A DNA stretch of 64,000 nucleotides from NCBI GenBank assembly GCA_025201765.1, contig MU623433.1:88863-152862 (forward strand), read 5' to 3'. The stretch is from Daldinia sp. FL1419. Taxonomy: Eukaryota; Ascomycota; Sordariomycetes; Xylariales; Hypoxylaceae. Below the pieces are notes generated by a model that was given only the letters and a program-made list of their open reading frames with translations, was not told the DNA's origin and did no database searches. The first letter of the stretch is position 1, and each line of letters opens with the position of its first letter. Below are positions 58,659 through 64,000 of this stretch, piece by piece. The position numbers and the translations under genes were made by a program.

Positions 58659-59150
58659 CTATATAACGTTAATAAATGATCAATGGCAACGGTAGAATCG
58701 AATTGAATACATTTTCACCTCCTTACACCCGACGACTGCTCCCTAATAGAGCGAAAATGTTGTTTTTTTTAGGAATATGCGAGAATGCGAGAATGTGAGG
58801 ATGCAAGAATAAATTGGATTAAGTTGGAAGCTTAAATTTGCCACTGGAAAATGACTTGTAATTATTATTAGAAATCAATTACTTACCTACTAGGTTACAT
58901 AGTAGGCACTGCATCTTGTTGACTTGTGGGAAAGCGCGTCGCGCCTTGATCGGAGCCGGCGGGGAACTAACACCAAGTCACGTGGACGACATATCTGCCC
59001 CACTCTGTCTTAATTGATTTCTCCATAATTACCCTTTTGCTTCAGATAGTTATTTATTACATAGGTAATTACATAAGGAACTGAATTGCCTGACCATTGC
59101 CCCACTCCTTACCCTATTAATGCATGGGTAGTTTGTATGAGGGCACCTAA
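58659..59150. other. RAD54 upstream region
   Basis: About 490 bases holding the last part of the RAD54 first intron and presumably the missing first exon and promoter. A CACGTG core occurs at about 58979-58984. GC content falls sharply at the right edge. Confidence 0.5.
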
Positions 59151-62100
59151 CCTGATTAAACTATTGTAAAAATTTAGTTTACTTATTATATAAAATTTAT
59201 TTAATTAGTTAGGAATTTATTTAGTTCTTATTAAATTCTTAATAGATATTTAATTATATAAATAGTTAGTATTAAGGGTATATTTTTTATAATAATTTAT
59301 ATATTAATAAAAATAATTAATAAATTAAAAAATAAAAATTTTATTAATTTTAATTATAATAATAAAAATATTAATAATAAATACTTAATATAATTTATAA
59401 AAATTTTATTAGATATTTATAAAGAATATATAAAATACGAAATTTAAATTCCAATTTTATTTATATTATAAATAAATATATTTTTTAATTTATTAATTTG
59501 GGTTAATATTCCATTTTATTTTAATTGAATTTTATTAATAATATAGATTATAATTTGAAATAATATTATAATAAAAGATAGGGATTAGAGTAATATTATA
59601 CAATACCTAAAAACTATTAAATTTTTATTGGGTATTTTATAGTTAGTATTAATAAGAAAGGTTATATTAAATAACAAATTACAATATAAAAAAAATACTA
59701 TTTATATTAAGTATATATATATTATAGCTATTTTTCCTACATATTTAAGAATATATCCTAATAATATACTTTATATATATTTTATAAAAATACTTAATAA
59801 GGAATTCCAGAACTAACCATAAAATAATGTGAGTTAAATATAAGGTTTTTATTAGAAATTTACTAAAGGCTTAATTAAAATTAACAATGATATAGATGTA
59901 ATATAGCATAAAGCAGAAATTTCTGCCAAAACTTAATACTATAATATTACTAAATAATATCCCTATAACTCAATTTACCCAAAAATATATTAATATTAAG
60001 ATTTATCCATATATACATCCAAAAATTTAAAATTATTATTATATATAAATTTAAAATAATAAGATTATATAGATAAAGGTTATTAAATTTAATTAAATAT
60101 ATAACAAATATTTAATAATAATTAAAGTAATAATATTTACTTGGGTAACTATCAAATATTTTAAAAGTTTTAATCCATACGTTAAAATATTTATTAAAGA
60201 TTTACTAGGGGAGATAAATCTTGAAGATATTGAGTTATAAACTTATGAAATAATATCAGAATAAAAGGATAGAAATAATATAAATGTTTACATAATGCTT
60301 ACTAAGGTTTTATTAAATATTTATATAGTATCCCAATGGGAAGCCCCAAATTTAAATAAGTTATTATAATGCAGACCTTCAATCATCTGCCCATTTTTAC
60401 GAAAAAATCCCATTTTATTTCAATTAATATTATTACCTTATAAACTATATTATTTACAAATTACCAATTGAAGAATTCCTACCAAAAAATCCTAAACTTC
60501 AAAAATTAATTATTGAAATGGGAGAGTATTATGGTACAATAGAAACTATAACCGCGCAGAACCCTAAATGCTATAAATATTTCATAATTCCCTATTATAT
60601 ATTCTACAAATATTTACTAAATCCTCCATAACAATTTTCCATATTAATAATAATATAAAATTAATTTATATAGGTTATAATATTTTATATTAATAATAGG
60701 TTCTACAAGATTAATAGCAATATCTTTAATTATTTTTAATAGTTTATAAAATATATACATATTTACTAAACCTTCTTAAAAAATAACCATAAAATTTAAT
60801 CTACTAATTAATATATATAATTCATAAGGTAGGAGAACCTTAGAAATTATTAAGTAAGTTTAAGAATCTTTATTAAATTATTATTAAAAATTTATTAAAT
60901 ATTTTAAGAACTTTTTTTAAAAGTGATACCCTTTAACAATTTTTAAATAAAATTTAGAATAAAATTTTTAATAATATTTATTTATATTTTTTTAATAATA
61001 AAACAATATATTAAATTCTTTATTAAAAAAAAATTATTTATTTCCTAATAAATTTATTATATTTTATTATATGATATGAATAAGAATTAAATTATAAAAA
61101 TAATTTTAAAAAAGTAAATTTTAGGTAAATAATTATGGATTACCTATAAAGTACTTGATAAATTAATTATAATAATATATTTAAATATTTTATAATAATA
61201 ATACCAACTTTATAATTATTATATTCTATATAGAACAAGTTAAATTTTTAATATAAACTAAGAATAAATTTATTTAAATAAATATGAACTTTAAACATTT
61301 AACTAATTTGAATAAATATGAGATTATATAAGGTATTTTTGATCATTTAACGCAAAAATATACATATATTTAATTAATCCTTATAAGATCCTTATTAATT
61401 ATTTATAAAATATTAATATATCTTTTAACTAAAATAATAATTAAAATAATAGCTAACTTACAGGCCCCAAACATGTATTTATTTATATATTAAAATATAT
61501 TCCTTTATATAAAATTAGTTTCTAAATATCAACTCAAAGTAAAATATATTTATAACAATGGTATCATTAATATTACTATAAATTAAAAATAAACAAACTT
61601 TTAAGATATAATTTAATTAATACTCACTAAAGGTTCATCAAATATTAAGATCCTTCTAAATTAATATTATTATTTATTATAATATATTAATCCACAATAA
61701 CATAACTGATAATATTATTACAAATATTTAATACACTTTTATTATATTTATTATAAACACAATATTCAGAAATTATTTAGAAAAAACTACAATAAATATA
61801 AATTTTCTATATATAACATTTTTATTCATTTACCTAAAATTTAAACAACTAAAGATTATTTTAAAATCTATAAAAAATTAATAAATATATAATAAATCTT
61901 TACCATTACCTTAACTAATATTAACTTACTATTTAAATAACTAATAATTTATTAAAAAAAACTTTAAATTAATTAATTAAATAAAACATTAATATAAGCC
62001 TAATATTACTTCAAATTTTATTCAATACTATTCTAATATAGATTAATTTAATTAAAATTTTATAAATAATTATATAAATATTATTAAATTATTTTATAAA

Positions 62101-63402
62101 ATAAATTATTAAATAAATAATAGATATTATCCAATTTTTATAATAATTTAAAATAATGTTAAATTAAATATTTATTATATTTAATAAATTAATATATATT
62201 AATAATTTAATATTTATTATATTTAAATTAACATATTAATTTTGGTATATTAGGAAAAGATTATGAAAAAACAAGATATATTTATTAAATTTTTCTTACA
62301 TAACTAATAAATATTTATTAAATATTATTACTTAGTTACTTAAAAGGTTAGATTTTTGGGTAATAAAATCCTAAATTATATAATTAAAGAGATTTTAGGT
62401 GATTTTCCAGTATCTAAGGCCTTAATAAATACTTAAAGAACCTTAAACTTCCTTAATAACCTTAAAATATCAATATTACATTAAATACTAAATCCCATTC
62501 TTAGATTTAAAAATTAAAGAATAAAAAGATAAAGGGGATAAATACTTATTTAATATTTTATAAATTCTTAATAAATCCTTATTAAGCATTTAAAAATAGA
62601 ATTAAAAGAAATGTAATTTAAAACACACATAGCAAAACAATTTATATAGAAGATAAAATTTTGGCACAGTATAAGCATAAATTATTAATATAAAAAAAAT
62701 AAATTAAATTTAAAAAAAGAATAATTAAATTAATTAAAGAAAAATGGGCTTTTAAATAAAAAAAAGAGTATAAGAATTTAGAACAACAACAGAATTTCAT
62801 ATTATTAGATAATTTATTAGAAAATTAATAAAAATTTCCAGGAAAACTCATTTAATCCTCTACGGATACTCAGTAAACCCTCCTTCAAATTACATAATAG
62901 CTTTTTTATTTCATATTAAATTAATTATATTTATTTATTTATTTAATTTTTTACTTTAAGTTTTTTTAAAATTTTTTATTATAATAAAAATATATATTTA
63001 TTTATTTATTTATTTATTATTTATTATTATATTTTATTTAAATTATATTATAAATATAAATATTATTTTTTAATAATTATTTTAAAGAAAATAATATAAT
63101 AATAAATAATTAATTAATTAATTATTTTTTATTATAATTATATTTAAAAATATTTATTTTAAATTTTATTTTTTTAATATATATTTAAAATAATAAATAA
63201 GAATTTTAATTAATTTATAATAATTAAAAAATTATATAAATTAAAAAATAATTAAATAAAATATTATTATATATAATTATTAAATAATAATAATATATAT
63301 AAAAAATTATAAATTAAAAAAATATATATTATTTATATAAAAAAATAAAAAAATAATTTTTAATAAATTATATAAAATTTAAATTATTTATTTATTTATT
63401 TA

Positions 63403-63498
63403 TTATTATTCTAATTTATTTAAAATATATTATAAATATCTGGTCTATCTTTTAATATTTATTTTAAATAAGAATTATATTTCAAAAAAAATCTATTT

Positions 63499-63530
<32 letters not shown>

Positions 63531-63608
63531 TTATTACCCTGATTTACCTAGAATATATTATAGGTATCCGGTCCATCTTTTAGTATTTGTTCCGGGTAAG
63601 AACTATAT
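63403..63608. repeat. Direct repeat pair with transition-only divergence (63403-63480 and 63531-63608)
   Basis: Two 78-base copies, offset by 128 bases, align without gaps. The right copy has TACCCTGATTTACCTAGAAT and ATCCGGTCCATC; the left has TATTCTAATTTATTTAAAAT and ATCTGGTCTATC. I count 18 differences; in all of them the right copy has C or G and the left copy T or A. Both copies are preceded by TTTA arrays. A third, more diverged copy may start near 63021. Confidence 0.9.
63494..63533. repeat. TTTA microsatellite
   Basis: A run of TTTA units broken by one TTA-type step, between the two copies of the direct repeat; similar shorter arrays are at about 62998-63017 and 63387-63404. Confidence 0.85.
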
Positions 63609-64000
63609 TATTTATTTAATTAAATTATATTATTATAATTTTAATTTTATTTTATATTTTTATTAAAATTTATTTTTTAATAAAAATAATTAGATTTTAA
63701 TATAGAAAAATATTTTATATATTATAATATTTAAATTTTATAAAATAATATAATAATAATTTAAATATAAGGTAATAATAAAATTTAAAATAATATTATT
63801 ATTTTTTTTTATAAATAATAAAAATATTATTATATTATAAAAAAAAAATTATTTTAAGGGAAAATTAAGATATATATAATTTATATAAAATATAAATATA
63901 TATAAATAATTTTATATTTTTATAAAAAATTATTATTATTTTTTATTTTTATAATTCTTTTTTTAATATTATAATATTATATATATTTTTTAAAATAATT

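Larger units (their letters stand above)
59151..64000. repeat. AT-rich island, probably a RIP-mutated repeat region
   Basis: About 4.85 kb made almost entirely of A and T, with TTTA microsatellites and no coding frame of any length. The border is abrupt next to normal genic DNA. Within it, a direct repeat shows only C-to-T and G-to-A differences, the signature of RIP on transposon-derived DNA. A few less mutated patches remain (for example around 59810, 60340-60400, 62830-62890, 63535-63610). The original element cannot be named from the sequence, and the island continues past the window. Confidence 0.85.

Overview
The window is nuclear DNA of a filamentous ascomycete (Pezizomycotina, most likely a Sordariomycete). 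The evidence is the gene content (a DASH-complex subunit, the 40 kDa complex I subunit in its fungal form, a prenylated Sel1-repeat chitin synthase activator, a DUF2945 protein), 50-80 nt introns with GTRNGY donors and CTAAY-like branch points, gene spacing of about 3 kb, and a terminal AT island with a clear repeat-induced point mutation (RIP) signature. Most gene models were rebuilt exon by exon by joining frames at splice sites until the reading frame and the conserved family motifs agreed.

Layout, left to right: UBP8 (+, SAGA deubiquitinase); EFM5 (-, elongation factor methyltransferase); nuo-40 (-, complex I) divergent from RPN9 (+, proteasome lid); GAA1 (-, GPI transamidase); RBD2 (-, rhomboid); a 4.2 kb gene-poor stretch with one decayed gene; HNT1 (+, HIT hydrolase); a CRAL-TRIO/Sec14 protein (-); DAM1 (+, DASH complex); BUD20 (-, zinc finger ribosome export factor); mitochondrial aconitase (+); a 5 kb gene-poor stretch with coding relics; the SKT5/CHS4-type chitin synthase activator (-, with an unusually long first intron); RPN12 (+, proteasome lid); alpha-COP (-); UDP-glucose:glycoprotein glucosyltransferase (+); a serine hydrolase of the acyl-protein thioesterase type (+); a small DUF2945 protein (+); RAD54 (-); then about 4.9 kb of very AT-rich DNA to the end of the window.

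Nearly all genes are single-copy housekeeping genes with no pathway clustering. Loose themes recur: ubiquitin/proteasome (UBP8, RPN9, RPN12), secretory pathway and ER quality control (GAA1, RBD2, alpha-COP, UGGT), mitochondrial metabolism (nuo-40, aconitase) and cell wall (SKT5). I found no biosynthetic cluster, CRISPR array, intact transposon or convincing tRNA. The less ordinary features are gene-structure oddities (a GC-AG intron, 14-15 nt microexons, a 1.6 kb intron, a 12 nt terminal exon carrying a CaaX box) and the decay signatures: a pseudogene with several frameshifts, a diverged pair of dispersed repeats, and a 128-bp-spaced direct repeat in which all differences are C-to-T or G-to-A.
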